A stretch of DNA of 55,624 nucleotides from Candidatus Gastranaerophilales bacterium (GCA_944323145.1 CALURJ010000013.1:1-55624); one strand, 5' to 3'. Counted from the stretch's first letter, positions 25,416-34,945 are shown. Translations and numbers: made by a program. Notes: generated from the sequence alone by a model not told the origin.

Positions 25416-25461
25416 ACTTCATCCATCTTCTATTTTTCACATATTTTAGAATTTTTTTATT

Positions 25462-25962
25462 TTAAATTGCATTAGCTTCTTCTTTTTCTTTATCTTTTTT
25501 GATAAATAAGAATTCACCTTTGTATGAAGGAGCAGAACCATTTTTATCTTTACCTGTCGACATGCTTATAATGCTGTTAAATTTCGGAGCAGTTTCAGTT
25601 TTTTGCATATTACCAACCCCTTCATTTAATGCTACGGTAATTTTTCCTTCAACATTTTTCTGAACATTTTGTGCTGCTTTTGCATTTAAATACTGGATTG
25701 ATTGCATTACATTCTGGTTTAATTGAATCTGAAAACCGGAATTGTTCATTGCAACTTGTCTTGCAACATTTGTATCAACATTGCCTTTATACAAATCCAG
25801 ACCGATATCTGCGGATTTGAAAATATTATTGACAGAAGATGTATTAGTATTATACTGGCTGTTTTTTTCAGCAGCACGTTTCAAAATTTCCTGAGAAACC
25901 TGTTTTAATACACTTGTATCAATTCCTAATTTGTATTGTGCATTGTAGATACTTGTTGACAT
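25462..25962 (-). CDS. Protein of unknown function, lineage-specific type
   Basis: 166 residues with AAAGGGA about 9 nt before the ATG. Asn/Gln-rich, with an N-terminal helix (LKQVSQEILKRAAEKN), a polar middle and a Lys/Glu-rich end. No signal peptide or membrane segment. Convergent with the 25017 gene. No function can be suggested. Confidence 0.7.
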   Translation of the reverse strand: MSTSIYNAQYKLGIDTSVLKQVSQEILKRAAEKNSQYNTNTSSVNNIFKSADIGLDLYKGNVDTNVARQVAMNNSGFQIQLNQNVMQSIQYLNAKAAQNVQKNVEGKITVALNEGVGNMQKTETAPKFNSIISMSTGKDKNGSAPSYKGEFLFIKKDKEKEEANAI

Positions 25963-26136
25963 AACATCAAATCCCTTTTTCTATTGTTTCCTTATTATTG
26001 TTATCGGCTCCTTTTTATGGAAACTTTAAGGTTTTAGGAGAATCACTTTACATAACTTAATAAATTAAAAGATTTTAGCAATTTTTATATTTTAAAATAC
26101 TTTTTATATATATAGTATATATTTAGAGAGAAAATT

Positions 26137-26583
26137 ATGAGTTTAGATAACGCAATATACGCACTTAGCAACGTTAATGCCCTGATGGGAAGCACTCTTG
26201 GAATGGTTAATGCCAGAAATAACGGCGTGCCCGCAGATGCCGCCCTAATGGATTTCGGATTTAACGTTATGAACGGTGCATTAAGAAACGAAGCATCCAG
26301 AGAAATTCAAAGACATACAGGAAGTTATCTGGGTTATGCAGTAAACAGTATCGCAGGATACGGAAATCCCGTTTCAAATTATGCAGGTACAGTCGGAACA
26401 ATCGGAGCTGCAATGATTTCATCCCCATTTGGAATTTTCGGGTGCAGTCCGTTTATGACATCTACAATTTACGGATGCGGGCCGTTTGGCGGCGGGTTCT
26501 TCGGATTTAACCCCGGTTTCAGCCCATTTGGCTGCGGACTTGGGATGCCGAGCTTTTTCAGTCCGTTCGGATTTTACTGTTAA
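26137..26583 (+). CDS. Gly/Phe/Cys-rich tailed protein of unknown function
   Basis: 148 residues. The first 95 are Ala/Asn/Gly-rich and moderately hydrophobic (LMGSTLGMVNARNNGVPADAAL, a possible Gly-zipper). The last 45 are a low-complexity tail of FG, GCG and PFG units ending SPFGFYC, with four spaced Cys. AGAGAG precedes the ATG. The tail could aggregate, crosslink or anchor the protein. Its end overlaps the end of the convergent binding-protein gene by 4 bp. Confidence 0.72.
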   Translation: MSLDNAIYALSNVNALMGSTLGMVNARNNGVPADAALMDFGFNVMNGALRNEASREIQRHTGSYLGYAVNSIAGYGNPVSNYAGTVGTIGAAMISSPFGIFGCSPFMTSTIYGCGPFGGGFFGFNPGFSPFGCGLGMPSFFSPFGFYC

Positions 26584-27809
26584 TCATTAAGCAATTTTTC
26601 ATATTTTACAGAAACATCATCAAGAATATTTTTGGTGGTGTTTTTGTTTATAAGAATTTGCTGCACTGCTGTATTTATAAGGGTATTAATTTCTTTTTGA
26701 TTTTTCACAGGCTTCATAGACGGTTCAATTTTATAAAGCTGTTTGGCGCTTATAACCCTTGCCTTTGCCATTAAATCATTGTTATCATAATATTTATAGA
26801 AATCATCTTGCAAAGTTTCTTCGTTAACTGCAAGAACATTTGTAAGTTTCGCAAGTTCAATCTGATTTTCTCTGTTTGTAAGGTAGAGAGCAAATTTTAC
26901 AGCCTCATCCTTATGTTTAGCCCGCACAGGGATAACAAAATTCATCAGAGAAAAATCATTCTGACCGAGTTTTCCGGTAATCTGAGGTGCGAGATCAGTA
27001 TTTGCATAGGTTGACGGCGCATTTTCTTTTATCATAGTTAAAAAATTAGCCCCTGCCTGAAAAAATACAATATTTTCGGCCATGTATTTTTCCAGAGCTT
27101 CCCTGTGGGTCTGAGTAATTGACTCTTTAGGAATAAGATTTTTTTCATACAAATCTTTAAACATGTTAAAAACATGCTGCGACTGTTGAGAATTTATATC
27201 TTTTGCGGAATTTACACCGTACTTATTCAAAATTCGCAGCATAGTATCATTCTCGGTAATATTCGGGAGTAAAACATAAGCATCAGTTTTTTCCTTAACC
27301 AACGGGGCTATTTTTGCAAGTTCTTCGTATGTAGAAGGCATTTTTGCGCCTGATTTCTCAAGCAGTTTTTTATTATAAATAGTTACTGCAGAAGTTGCAT
27401 ACCATGGGAGAGAATAAAGTTTACCGTTTAATTTTAAAGAATCAATAACAGGTTTATGAAATTGGGTTGTATATTTATCATCAATTTCATAAAGAGCACC
27501 TCTTTGAGCTAAAAGGGCCGCAAAATCAGGATTTAAATTAATTAAATCAGGCGGATTATCACTTAAAACCGAGGCAAGAGTTCTTTTTTCACCTTCTGAA
27601 AATGGAACATCTATCCATTTTATTTTAATATTAGGGTTTTCCGCCTCAAACTCTTTTATAACCTTATTCATATAAGGCGCAAAATCACTCATCTGAAGCG
27701 TCCAGAAGATGACATCGTTATCCGCACTTTCATGACGCATCGGGAATGTAAATATACATATAAGTATAACAATTAATAAAGTGGCATATTTTAATAATAA
27801 ATTTTTCAC
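26580..27809 (-). CDS. Extracellular solute-binding protein (ABC sugar-type)
   Basis: 409 residues beginning at a GTG. The N-terminus is one hydrophobic segment (YATLLIVILICIFTF) without a lipobox, so an uncleaved anchor or ordinary signal peptide. It belongs to the family 1 solute-binding proteins: VIKEFEAENPNIKIKWIDVPF, DLINLNPDFAALLAQRGALY and KLYSLPWYATSAVTIYNKKLL are typical. These capture sugars or glycerol-phosphates for an ABC importer. No permease or ATPase gene lies next to it, so the partner is elsewhere. There is no Shine-Dalgarno; TAATGT lies 5 nt before the GTG. Confidence 0.88.
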   Translation of the reverse strand: MKNLLLKYATLLIVILICIFTFPMRHESADNDVIFWTLQMSDFAPYMNKVIKEFEAENPNIKIKWIDVPFSEGEKRTLASVLSDNPPDLINLNPDFAALLAQRGALYEIDDKYTTQFHKPVIDSLKLNGKLYSLPWYATSAVTIYNKKLLEKSGAKMPSTYEELAKIAPLVKEKTDAYVLLPNITENDTMLRILNKYGVNSAKDINSQQSQHVFNMFKDLYEKNLIPKESITQTHREALEKYMAENIVFFQAGANFLTMIKENAPSTYANTDLAPQITGKLGQNDFSLMNFVIPVRAKHKDEAVKFALYLTNRENQIELAKLTNVLAVNEETLQDDFYKYYDNNDLMAKARVISAKQLYKIEPSMKPVKNQKEINTLINTAVQQILINKNTTKNILDDVSVKYEKLLND

Positions 27810-27856
27810 TTTTTACATTACCCGTAATTTATTCTTCAATATTAAAAACTCTAATC

Positions 27857-28423
27857 TTATTGAGCCGGTTCTTCCATAGGAATTATGAGTTTTTGTCCTA
27901 TAGATAATTTATTAGGATTAGTTAAATTATTTGTTTTCAAAACAAGCGCTTCCTTATCTTTAGAATATGCGCCGTAAAATCTGACGAGAATAGCTTCCAT
28001 TGTATCGCCGCTTTGCACTGTATATTGTTCATTTGCAACGGCTTCATCCCCTGTCTTTTCAGAAGAAGTTGCAGGGATAAAATTCAAGCTTAATTTTTCT
28101 TTTTTAACAGGAGCCGGAGAAGATGAAAGGTTTTCTCCTAAAGAGTTTATTCCCTTTGCAGAAAGACTGATAAGAACAACTAACAAAAGCATTACAACCG
28201 CACCTGTAATAAAACCTGCGGCAAGATAAATATTTGGAGATTTGTCATTTTTTTGATTAATTTTGAAATTCTGCCATAACAAATCCAACTCTTTTTCCTT
28301 ATTCGGTCTTACATAAACGTTCGGCGAATTGTCATAGTATGTTGACTTATAATTGGATAAAGCTTCCAATACAGCCATTTTTTCCTTTGATAAATTTGAT
28401 CTTCTGATAGTCGAACTCTTCAT
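27857..28423 (-). CDS. LysM-domain membrane protein
   Basis: 188 residues. A cytoplasmic N-terminus of about 65 residues is followed by one membrane helix (about 70-92, ITGAVVMLLLVVLISL) and a periplasmic linker. A C-terminal LysM domain (about 135-185: YTVQSGDTMEAILVRFYG ... NKLSIGQKLIIP) is expected to bind peptidoglycan. It lies 47 nt downstream of nothing on its own strand and 47 nt upstream of the binding-protein gene, so the two may be co-transcribed. Role at the cell wall is inferred from the domain. Confidence 0.85.
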   Translation of the reverse strand: MKSSTIRRSNLSKEKMAVLEALSNYKSTYYDNSPNVYVRPNKEKELDLLWQNFKINQKNDKSPNIYLAAGFITGAVVMLLLVVLISLSAKGINSLGENLSSSPAPVKKEKLSLNFIPATSSEKTGDEAVANEQYTVQSGDTMEAILVRFYGAYSKDKEALVLKTNNLTNPNKLSIGQKLIIPMEEPAQ

Positions 28424-28551
28424 TTTTCCATACCCTAATTAAAAACTATAAATTGTTCATAGGTGAAATATATCATAACAAAAAAATTAATTCAAGTATT
28501 TGCGAAATTGTTACAAAACATCCATTGACTTAAACTATTTTAACATGCAGC

Positions 28552-28579
28552 TTGATTTTTGATATTTTTCATATATTAT
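28552..28579 (+). promoter_or_regulatory. Promoter of rpmB
   Basis: TTGATT (28552-28557), a 16-nt spacer and TATTAT (28574-28579). The start would lie about 30 nt before the ATG. Confidence 0.55.
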
Positions 28580-28617
28580 GGAGATACACTAACTAGCTAG
28601 AAAAGGAAATTAGAATT

Positions 28618-28809
28618 ATGGCAAAAAAATGTGAAATATGCGGTAAAGCACCGATTAAGGCAGCGAAGTTAACATTCTCGCATAAACAAATAGTTCATAC
28701 ACAGGAACCTAACTTACAGTCTGTTAAAGTTAACCTTAACGGAACAGTTAAAAGAATTAAAGTCTGCACATCTTGCTTAAGAGCAGGCAAAGTTCAAAAA
28801 GCTGTGTAA
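28618..28809 (+). CDS. rpmB: 50S ribosomal protein L28
   Basis: 63 residues, zinc-binding form with CEICG near the N-terminus and CTSC near the C-terminus. Characteristic NLQSVKVNLNGTVKRIKVC. AAGGA lies upstream. Monocistronic, with its own promoter and a strong terminator. Confidence 0.96.
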   Translation: MAKKCEICGKAPIKAAKLTFSHKQIVHTQEPNLQSVKVNLNGTVKRIKVCTSCLRAGKVQKAV

Positions 28810-28826
28810 AACTAATTTATAGGCAT

Positions 28827-28862
28827 ACAAAAAAGAGAACCTTTTCAGGTTCTCTTTTTTGT
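28827..28862. terminator. Rho-independent terminator after rpmB
   Basis: AGAGAACCT / AGGTTCTCT around TTTC, flanked by A and T runs, so it can also work for the minus-strand TonB-C gene. Confidence 0.92.
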
Positions 28863-28864
28863 AT

Positions 28865-29683
28865 TTATAAAACTGATTTTTTGAATCTTCCATAATCAAA
28901 CACAAACTGGAAGTTATAACTTCTTGTATTTTTCTTCATATTCGGAAATTTTGGGAAAGGAACAGTCTGCTTAAGTGCACTAATAATAGAACGATCTGTA
29001 GATTCATCACCTGAAGATTTTGCAAATCTATACCCGTATAAACTTCCATCAGAACCTATAGTTACAATAACAACAGCCTGAGTTTTACGTCCTGTAGCAG
29101 GCGGCTGCCAGTTATCATTCAACAATTCAGATACTGATGATACATATTCTTTCAAATTTGAAGAATTTGTCTGCATTTGTTCTTCAAAACGGACTTCTTT
29201 ATATTTTACCGGTTTAATATTACTTTCCTGTTTTGTATGATCTGAAACCTTTTTATAGTTATCGTTAACGAATGGCTGTGGAGCCTCATTTTTAGCCGTT
29301 GTCGCAGAAAAGCCAGATGACATATTCAAAACATATTTATGCGAAAAAGTTAAAAAAGACTCATCATTGATTGGTTTCATAAACACATGCACATTTGCAA
29401 AAACAGCTTTTGGACTGTAAGTTTCTGCCTCAAAATCACCGGCCTGAATAACTCCGATATAATTGTCAGAATTTGACTTTATATATGCGACTTTTTCCTT
29501 GCCGCCGGTATAATAATATCTAACCGCATACAGATAATTACCGTTATCATCAGACTTTAAAGAATCATTATCAATATAAAGATTGAAATTTGGGATATTT
29601 GTTTCAACTGCCTGCCAGTCAACCGCACCCGCAGAAATAGCAGACATCAAAACAGCCATTAGTAATAAAATATTTTTTTTCAT
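28865..29683 (-). CDS. Exported protein with TonB-C domain
   Basis: 272 residues with signal peptide MKKNILLLMAVLMSAISAGA. The N-terminal half (about 25-125) resembles the surface-adhesin/CNP1-like fold in being a beta-rich module, but this is uncertain. The C-terminal 90 residues match the TonB/TolA C-terminal domain: LLNDNWQPPATGRKTQAVVIVTI, GSLYGYRFAKSSGDESTDRSIISAL. TonB-C domains transmit energy or protein contacts across the envelope. This one lacks the Pro-rich linker and membrane anchor of a classical TonB, so an energy-coupling role is doubtful. Confidence 0.8.
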   Translation of the reverse strand: MKKNILLLMAVLMSAISAGAVDWQAVETNIPNFNLYIDNDSLKSDDNGNYLYAVRYYYTGGKEKVAYIKSNSDNYIGVIQAGDFEAETYSPKAVFANVHVFMKPINDESFLTFSHKYVLNMSSGFSATTAKNEAPQPFVNDNYKKVSDHTKQESNIKPVKYKEVRFEEQMQTNSSNLKEYVSSVSELLNDNWQPPATGRKTQAVVIVTIGSDGSLYGYRFAKSSGDESTDRSIISALKQTVPFPKFPNMKKNTRSYNFQFVFDYGRFKKSVL

Positions 29684-29803
29684 ACATAACCGCCTTTTTC
29701 CTTATTATAATAGAAAATTTTATATTAACAAGTATAAAAATAAACTTTCGGCTAAGTGCATTACATTAAGATAAATGATAAAATTATTTAAATGGAGAAT
29801 AGT

Positions 29804-30040
29804 ATGGACCAAGATAACTTAGAAATTTTTGAGGAAAACCTCAGCACAATACTTTGCGATTTTGAAAAAATAACAACAATCAGCAAAGTCCTGTATCAAA
29901 CATTAGTAGAAAATTCGGACTTTGAAATCAGGGATACCCAGAACCTGTGTTCAATTCTGCTTGATGAACTAAAAAATACAAAAATAAAACTCAGCGAATT
30001 TGAAAAAAACTTTTCTCAATATAAATCTTCTTGTAGATAA
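29804..30040 (+). CDS. Small acidic helical protein of unknown function
   Basis: 78 residues from the ATG at 29804, preceded by GGAG at the right distance. An alternative ATG at 29792 lies 7 nt after a TAAAAT -10 and would be near-leaderless. Sequence is helical and Glu/Leu-rich (FEENLSTILCDFEKITTISKVLYQTL). 65 nt upstream of nusB with a possible promoter between. Function unknown. Confidence 0.65.
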   Translation: MDQDNLEIFEENLSTILCDFEKITTISKVLYQTLVENSDFEIRDTQNLCSILLDELKNTKIKLSEFEKNFSQYKSSCR

Positions 30041-30105
30041 AAATTTTTCATGCTAGCATAAAGCTTGTATAAAATAGTATTAGTAATTGATAAAGAGGTA
30101 AATAT

Positions 30106-30765
30106 ATGCAAGCCCGCAGAGCAGCAAGAGAATTAGCATTTATTCTTTTTTCGCAATTTGATAAAAAAATAACAACCTATGCAAAAAAAGATTTGGACGA
30201 TATAATTCTAAAATCGGTCAGAATTTTAAAAAGCAGCGCAACAGATGAATTAAAAACAGCAGTCGGCTCTTTAATAGTTATGCGCGACCAGATTGAAAAC
30301 TATGAAGCAGACGCAGAAATCAACCTTAAACGCCCGATAGGAGCGGTTAATATTCCTGTTCAGCTTCCAATGACGTCAGATATGACAAAAAATATTAATG
30401 AAATGATTGAAATTGCGGAAAAAGCCCTGACAGCACTGGAAATCGCCGAGTTTACAACCCTTGACTCTCAGAATGAGGTAAAAGAATACGCAATAAGAAT
30501 TGCAGAACTTTTCCAGAAACACCATAAAGAAATTGATGATACAATTCAAAAATATGTTAAAAACTGGGATCTGGCACGTCTTATAAGAATGGATAAAGAT
30601 ATTTTGCGCATAGCAATCATTGAACTTTTATATATGAAAGAAGCACCTATGAAAGTTGTTGTTGATGAAGCGCTTGAACTTGCAAAAAAATACTCTACAG
30701 AGGACAGTGCCGCATTTATTAACGGTATTCTTGCAAAAGTTATTGTTGATAACGGAATTAATTAA
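30106..30765 (+). CDS. nusB: Transcription antitermination factor NusB
   Basis: 219 residues, longer than the 140 of E. coli NusB and similar to the extended cyanobacterial type. N-terminal RRAARELAFILFSQFD matches the family start; the C-terminal half holds DLARLIRMDKDILRIAIIELLYM and VVVDEALELAKKYSTEDSAAFINGIL. Binds boxA RNA with S10 in rRNA antitermination. AGAGG upstream; followed by ftsY after 24 nt. Confidence 0.94.
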   Translation: MQARRAARELAFILFSQFDKKITTYAKKDLDDIILKSVRILKSSATDELKTAVGSLIVMRDQIENYEADAEINLKRPIGAVNIPVQLPMTSDMTKNINEMIEIAEKALTALEIAEFTTLDSQNEVKEYAIRIAELFQKHHKEIDDTIQKYVKNWDLARLIRMDKDILRIAIIELLYMKEAPMKVVVDEALELAKKYSTEDSAAFINGILAKVIVDNGIN

Positions 30766-30789
30766 AAATATCCGATTTGAAGGAAAATC

Positions 30790-31701
30790 ATGTTTGGATT
30801 TTTTAAAGATAAATTTAACAATTTAAAACAGGCTGTTTCAAACACCGCAACTGCCCTTGTCAGCAGTGTTACAAGTACGATTGAAAAGGAAGAAGAATTT
30901 TCCGAATTTGTTCTTGATGAAATGGAAGAAAAACTTATCAGCGCGGATCTTGGCGTCGGATACGCCGCACAGCTTGTTGATAATTTAAGAGATCAAACAA
31001 CAATTAAACCTGCAGACGTTAAAAATTATCTTAAAGAGGAATTTTCGAAAACTTTACGGGATGCGGGAAATACTGAATTAAATGTTCAGGACGGTTTAAA
31101 TATATACTTTATATGCGGCGTTAACGGAGTGGGTAAAACTACTCTTATCGGTAAACTGGCTTATAAATTTAAAAACAGCGGTAAAAAAGTTTTGATTGCA
31201 GCGGGCGATACTTTCAGAGCAGCTGCAGAAGAACAGCTTGATATATGGTCAAAACGCGCCGGGGCGGATATAGTCAGACGTGACAAGGCAGACCCTGCAT
31301 CCGTTGTCTATGAGGCAATTGAAAAAGCAAAAGCGGAGAATTTTGATGTCATTTTAGTTGATACGGCCGGACGTTTGCAAAACAAATTCAATCTTATGGA
31401 AGAATTGAAAAAAATTAAGTCAGTAATTGATAAAAAAGCTCCCGACTCTTTGCGCGAATGTATGCTTGTATTAGATGCAAACACAGGCCAAAACGGATTA
31501 CAGCAGGCAAGAGTTTTTACTGACGCCGTTAATCTCACATCTGTTGCCCTGACAAAACTTGACGGTTCCGCCAAAGGTGCAATAATATTAGCTGTAGCAA
31601 AGGAATTAAAGCTTCCTGTCAAGCTTGTCGGAGTTGGCGAAAAGATGGAAGATTTAAAGGAGTTTAATCCTCAAGAATTCATTGAAGCGTTATTTGAGTG
31701 A
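30790..31701 (+). CDS. ftsY: Signal recognition particle receptor FtsY
   Basis: 303 residues: N domain, then the SRP GTPase with G1 GVNGVGKTT (about residue 112), DTFRAAAEEQL, the G3 VDTAGR, the G4 TKLDG and GVGEKMEDL near the end. The acidic N-terminal A domain is almost absent, as in many short FtsY forms. Docks SRP-ribosome complexes at the membrane. Likely operon with nusB. Confidence 0.97.
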   Translation: MFGFFKDKFNNLKQAVSNTATALVSSVTSTIEKEEEFSEFVLDEMEEKLISADLGVGYAAQLVDNLRDQTTIKPADVKNYLKEEFSKTLRDAGNTELNVQDGLNIYFICGVNGVGKTTLIGKLAYKFKNSGKKVLIAAGDTFRAAAEEQLDIWSKRAGADIVRRDKADPASVVYEAIEKAKAENFDVILVDTAGRLQNKFNLMEELKKIKSVIDKKAPDSLRECMLVLDANTGQNGLQQARVFTDAVNLTSVALTKLDGSAKGAIILAVAKELKLPVKLVGVGEKMEDLKEFNPQEFIEALFE

Positions 31702-31711
31702 AGTATAAAAA

Positions 31712-32350
31712 GTGAACAGCGGAAAAAATTATAAAACTTTAAAATCAAAAAAAACAAAACTCGGCAATGTTATTGAATTAGTTGCCAGTTCTCACTTCAC
31801 ACTTCACAATTCACTTATTATAGGTGTGTTTCATGGTGATGAACCACAGGGAAAATTTTTAATAGAAGAATATATAAAAAATAACGTCACTGACAGTTTA
31901 TCATTCATTCCATGCCTGAACCCTGACGGTATGCAGCTCGGACAAAGAACAAATGCAAACGGAGTTGATTTAAACAGAAATTTCCCGACAAAAAATTGGG
32001 AATTAACGAAAAAAAATGAATTTTTCGGCGGGAAAGCACCTGCAAGTGAAATTGAAACTCAATTTGTTATTGATATTATCCAAGAATATAAACCTTCATT
32101 AATATTAACGCTCCATGCACCGTTTAAAGTGGTAAATTATGACGGGCCTGCCAAAAGTACTGCGGAAAAAATTTCAGAAATAATTAAATATCCCGTAGAA
32201 GCAAGCATCGGCTATCCGACTCCAGGGAGCTTCGGAACTTTTGCCGGAATAGAAAGACAGATTCCGACAATAACCCTTGAGCTTGACGAAACCTGTCCCG
32301 TTGAAAACTTGATAAAACCAGTACATAAAATATTTGATTTACTTTTGTAA
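31712..32350 (+). CDS. M14-like zinc carboxypeptidase / amidase
   Basis: 212 residues starting at a GTG 10 nt after ftsY. The M14 metallopeptidase pattern is visible: the zinc HxxE in FHGDEPQG (about residues 46-49), then NPDG, the substrate-binding RTNANGVDLNRNFP, the third ligand His in LTLHAP, and the catalytic Glu in TLELDE near the end. The small size and motif order resemble MpaA murein-peptide amidase. A role in cell-wall peptide trimming is inference. No good ribosome site; coupled to ftsY. Confidence 0.85.
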   Translation: MNSGKNYKTLKSKKTKLGNVIELVASSHFTLHNSLIIGVFHGDEPQGKFLIEEYIKNNVTDSLSFIPCLNPDGMQLGQRTNANGVDLNRNFPTKNWELTKKNEFFGGKAPASEIETQFVIDIIQEYKPSLILTLHAPFKVVNYDGPAKSTAEKISEIIKYPVEASIGYPTPGSFGTFAGIERQIPTITLELDETCPVENLIKPVHKIFDLLL

Positions 32351-32447
32351 ACTTTTTTAATTAACATAGCAATTTTTTATATAAAAAATATTTATTGTAT
32401 ATATAAAGTTCATTTAACAGAGTGTTATGCAATAAAGGAGAATTTTT

Positions 32448-32891
32448 ATGACAGGATCAGTACAAGTCACTTTAAAATGCGGCAGCCAAACAATGAGGGT
32501 ATCTATACCGCAGAACTCACAAATAGTAACTAACTCAAATCTATTTGAAAATTTAAAAAATGGTGCCGTGATTAATTTAAACAAAGAAGAATATGCAGCA
32601 TTTTCACAACTTTTAAGCTATGACAAGGATAAAACAGATTTAACAGCTGCTGATTTACAAACTTTTAAAAAGCTGAATAAAGCACAGCAGACGGAGGCCA
32701 TTAATAATGCTTTAAAAAGAGCAGGCTCATCTTCAAGAATAGGAAACGTCATTATGAATGAAACACTGGAAGCCACAAATATACATAATACCCCTACAGG
32801 TATTGCAATTAATATGACTCCGAATGGAAAAACACTTTCATCAGACGATAGAAATGCAAAATTTTTAGGTGTATACCTACAAAATAAGTAA
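32448..32891 (+). CDS. Protein of unknown function
   Basis: 147 residues with AAGGAG 8 nt before the ATG. The N-terminus (VQVTLKCGSQTMRVSIPQ) is beta-rich and ubiquitin-like in feel, the centre helical. The end IGNVIMNETLEATNIHNTPTGIAINMTP is polar. No signal peptide. Lineage-specific; no function suggested. Confidence 0.72.
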   Translation: MTGSVQVTLKCGSQTMRVSIPQNSQIVTNSNLFENLKNGAVINLNKEEYAAFSQLLSYDKDKTDLTAADLQTFKKLNKAQQTEAINNALKRAGSSSRIGNVIMNETLEATNIHNTPTGIAINMTPNGKTLSSDDRNAKFLGVYLQNK

Positions 32892-32965
32892 TATAAATTA
32901 ATAATTTGTAAAAACAAAATCCTTCTTTTTATGATAAAATAATCATTGAAAAGAGGGATTTTTAT

Positions 32966-34339
32966 ATGAAACTGCATAATTCTTATACAAATAAAACCGA
33001 GGAATTCGTTCCTATTGAAGAGAATAAAGTTAGAATGTATGTCTGCGGGCCTACAGTATATGACTTTGCACATCTTGGACACGCCAGATGCTATATAACA
33101 TGGGATGTTTTATACAGATACTTAAAATTTAAAGGCTATGATGTTACATACTGCCGTAATGTAACAGATGTTGACGATAAAATCTTGAAAAAAGCCGAAA
33201 AAGAAGGGAAAACACCCGAAGAAGTTTCACAATACTGGTATAAGCAGTTTGAAAATTCAATGAAAGCACTTAATACTTTAAAACCTGATATTGAACCTTT
33301 TGCGACAAAAACATTAGGTGAAATGATTGGAATGGTAAAAGATTTAATCAATAAAGGCTTTGCTTATGAAGTCGACGGAGATGTTTATTTCAGAGTAAAA
33401 AAATTCCCTCAGTACGGTGCACTTTCAAAACAACCTATAGATCAACTTGAAAGCGGTGCAAGAATAGAAGTCGGTGAACATAAAGAGGACCCGCTTGATT
33501 TTGCGTTATGGAAAAAAGATGAAAAATTCGGATACAAATCTCCGTGGGGAGTTGGGCGTCCGGGCTGGCATATTGAGTGTTCTGCTATGAGCAGAAAATA
33601 TCTAGGGAAAACTATTGATATTCATGCCGGTGGAGCTGACTTAATATTCCCACACCACGAAAATGAAATTGCGCAATCAGAATGCGCTAACGGCTGTAAG
33701 TTCGTTAATTACTGGCTTCACAACGGTTTTGTAACCATAAATAAAGAAAAAATGTCTAAATCTTTGGGCAATTTCTTAACGATAGATGAGCTTTTAAAAA
33801 AATATGATTCAAATACAATAAGATTTTTCATTCTGACAAACCATTACAGAATGCCTGTAGAATTTTCAGATGAAGCATTGTCATCAGCTCAGGCAGGGGT
33901 TAAAAGAATGCTTAACGCCAAACGTACAAAAATTAACGAAGATTTAGATATTACAAAAACAGATGAGTATAAAGCCTTTGTTGACGCAATGGATGATGAC
34001 TTGAATACATCAAAGGCGTTGGCAGTTCTTTTTGAACTTACAAACAAGGCAAATAAAGATGACAAAGACGCCTTTACAATTCTTTTTAAACTTGCATCAG
34101 TACTTGGCTTTACTTTTGAAAAAGCAACTCTTTCCGAAGATGAATTGAAAAATGCGGTTAAACATGTTTCTGAAAAACTCGGCAAAGACTTCAATTCAAT
34201 GGAAGAATTAATCACTTTCAGAAAAGAAGCAAGAGATGCAAAAAACTGGGATATTGCAGACAAAATCAGGATTGCACTTGATGAGGTTAACATTGTCCTG
34301 AAAGACTCCAAAGAAGGTACAAACTGGGAAGTTAAGTAA
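32966..34339 (+). CDS. cysS: Cysteinyl-tRNA synthetase
   Basis: 457 residues, full length. Class I synthetase with GPTVYDFAHLGHAR (the HIGH box as HLGH, about residues 36-39), a zinc site that includes the cysteine of CNGC and HHENEIAQSE, and KMSKSLGNF (about residue 263). Attaches Cys to tRNA-Cys. AGAGGG precedes the ATG and a TAAAAT -10 lies farther upstream, so its mRNA has a leader, unlike several neighbours. Confidence 0.97.
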   Translation: MKLHNSYTNKTEEFVPIEENKVRMYVCGPTVYDFAHLGHARCYITWDVLYRYLKFKGYDVTYCRNVTDVDDKILKKAEKEGKTPEEVSQYWYKQFENSMKALNTLKPDIEPFATKTLGEMIGMVKDLINKGFAYEVDGDVYFRVKKFPQYGALSKQPIDQLESGARIEVGEHKEDPLDFALWKKDEKFGYKSPWGVGRPGWHIECSAMSRKYLGKTIDIHAGGADLIFPHHENEIAQSECANGCKFVNYWLHNGFVTINKEKMSKSLGNFLTIDELLKKYDSNTIRFFILTNHYRMPVEFSDEALSSAQAGVKRMLNAKRTKINEDLDITKTDEYKAFVDAMDDDLNTSKALAVLFELTNKANKDDKDAFTILFKLASVLGFTFEKATLSEDELKNAVKHVSEKLGKDFNSMEELITFRKEARDAKNWDIADKIRIALDEVNIVLKDSKEGTNWEVK

Positions 34340-34390
34340 AACTTTTTTAACAAACTGGCAAAAATTTTTTTTACAATACTTATAAATAAT

Positions 34391-34909
34391 ATGGTAGATG
34401 TAAATATTACAACAAATTCAATATTACCGGCAATCCCTAAAGAAACAGGGAAAACTTCTGACGGACAGATTATTTATGAAACGAAATATGACACAGGAAA
34501 AGTAAAAAAATTTACTATTCCCGAAGAAAATAAGGACAAATTTGAAAAAGTCATTCAAGAAGTTCATAAAAAATATGGTAAATATAACATCGACCCTGAA
34601 AAGAAATTTACAAAAGCTGCACATCTGGCAACTCTTGGCGGAGCAATAATCGGCGGAGCGTTAACAGCATCGCTTATCAAAACAAAATCAAAAATGGGTA
34701 AGTTCACTAAAACTCTCGGCGGGGCTCTGGGCGGTGTAGTTATTGCAAGCCTGGCATTGACCGGAGCAATAGTATATCCGATAATAAAATATACAAGAGA
34801 ACTGAAAAAATTAGGATTTAAACCGTTAGAAATGCCTCCTCAAGAAACTGCAAAAACAAATGATCCCAAAACAGAAGAAAAAGAATTAGCAAAAACTGAA
34901 AAAGAATAA
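34391..34909 (+). CDS. Gly-zipper membrane protein of unknown function
   Basis: 172 residues. The N-terminal 75 are polar. Two adjacent glycine-rich hydrophobic segments follow (about 78-96 LATLGGAIIGGALTASLI and 107-132 GGALGGVVIASLALTGAIV). A Lys/Glu tail ends the protein. Gly-zipper pairs often pack tightly in membranes. No Shine-Dalgarno; TATAAA lies 4 nt before the ATG, so the start may also be leaderless. Confidence 0.72.
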   Translation: MVDVNITTNSILPAIPKETGKTSDGQIIYETKYDTGKVKKFTIPEENKDKFEKVIQEVHKKYGKYNIDPEKKFTKAAHLATLGGAIIGGALTASLIKTKSKMGKFTKTLGGALGGVVIASLALTGAIVYPIIKYTRELKKLGFKPLEMPPQETAKTNDPKTEEKELAKTEKE

Positions 34910-34933
34910 CTGTTACTTTTTACGGGTTTGTCA

Positions 34934-34939
34934 TATAAT
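34934..34939 (+). promoter_or_regulatory. -10 element of the SpoIID-like gene, leaderless start
   Basis: Perfect TATAAT ending 6 nt before the ATG at 34946. No Shine-Dalgarno. Confidence 0.6.
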
Positions 34940-34945
34940 AGTTTT

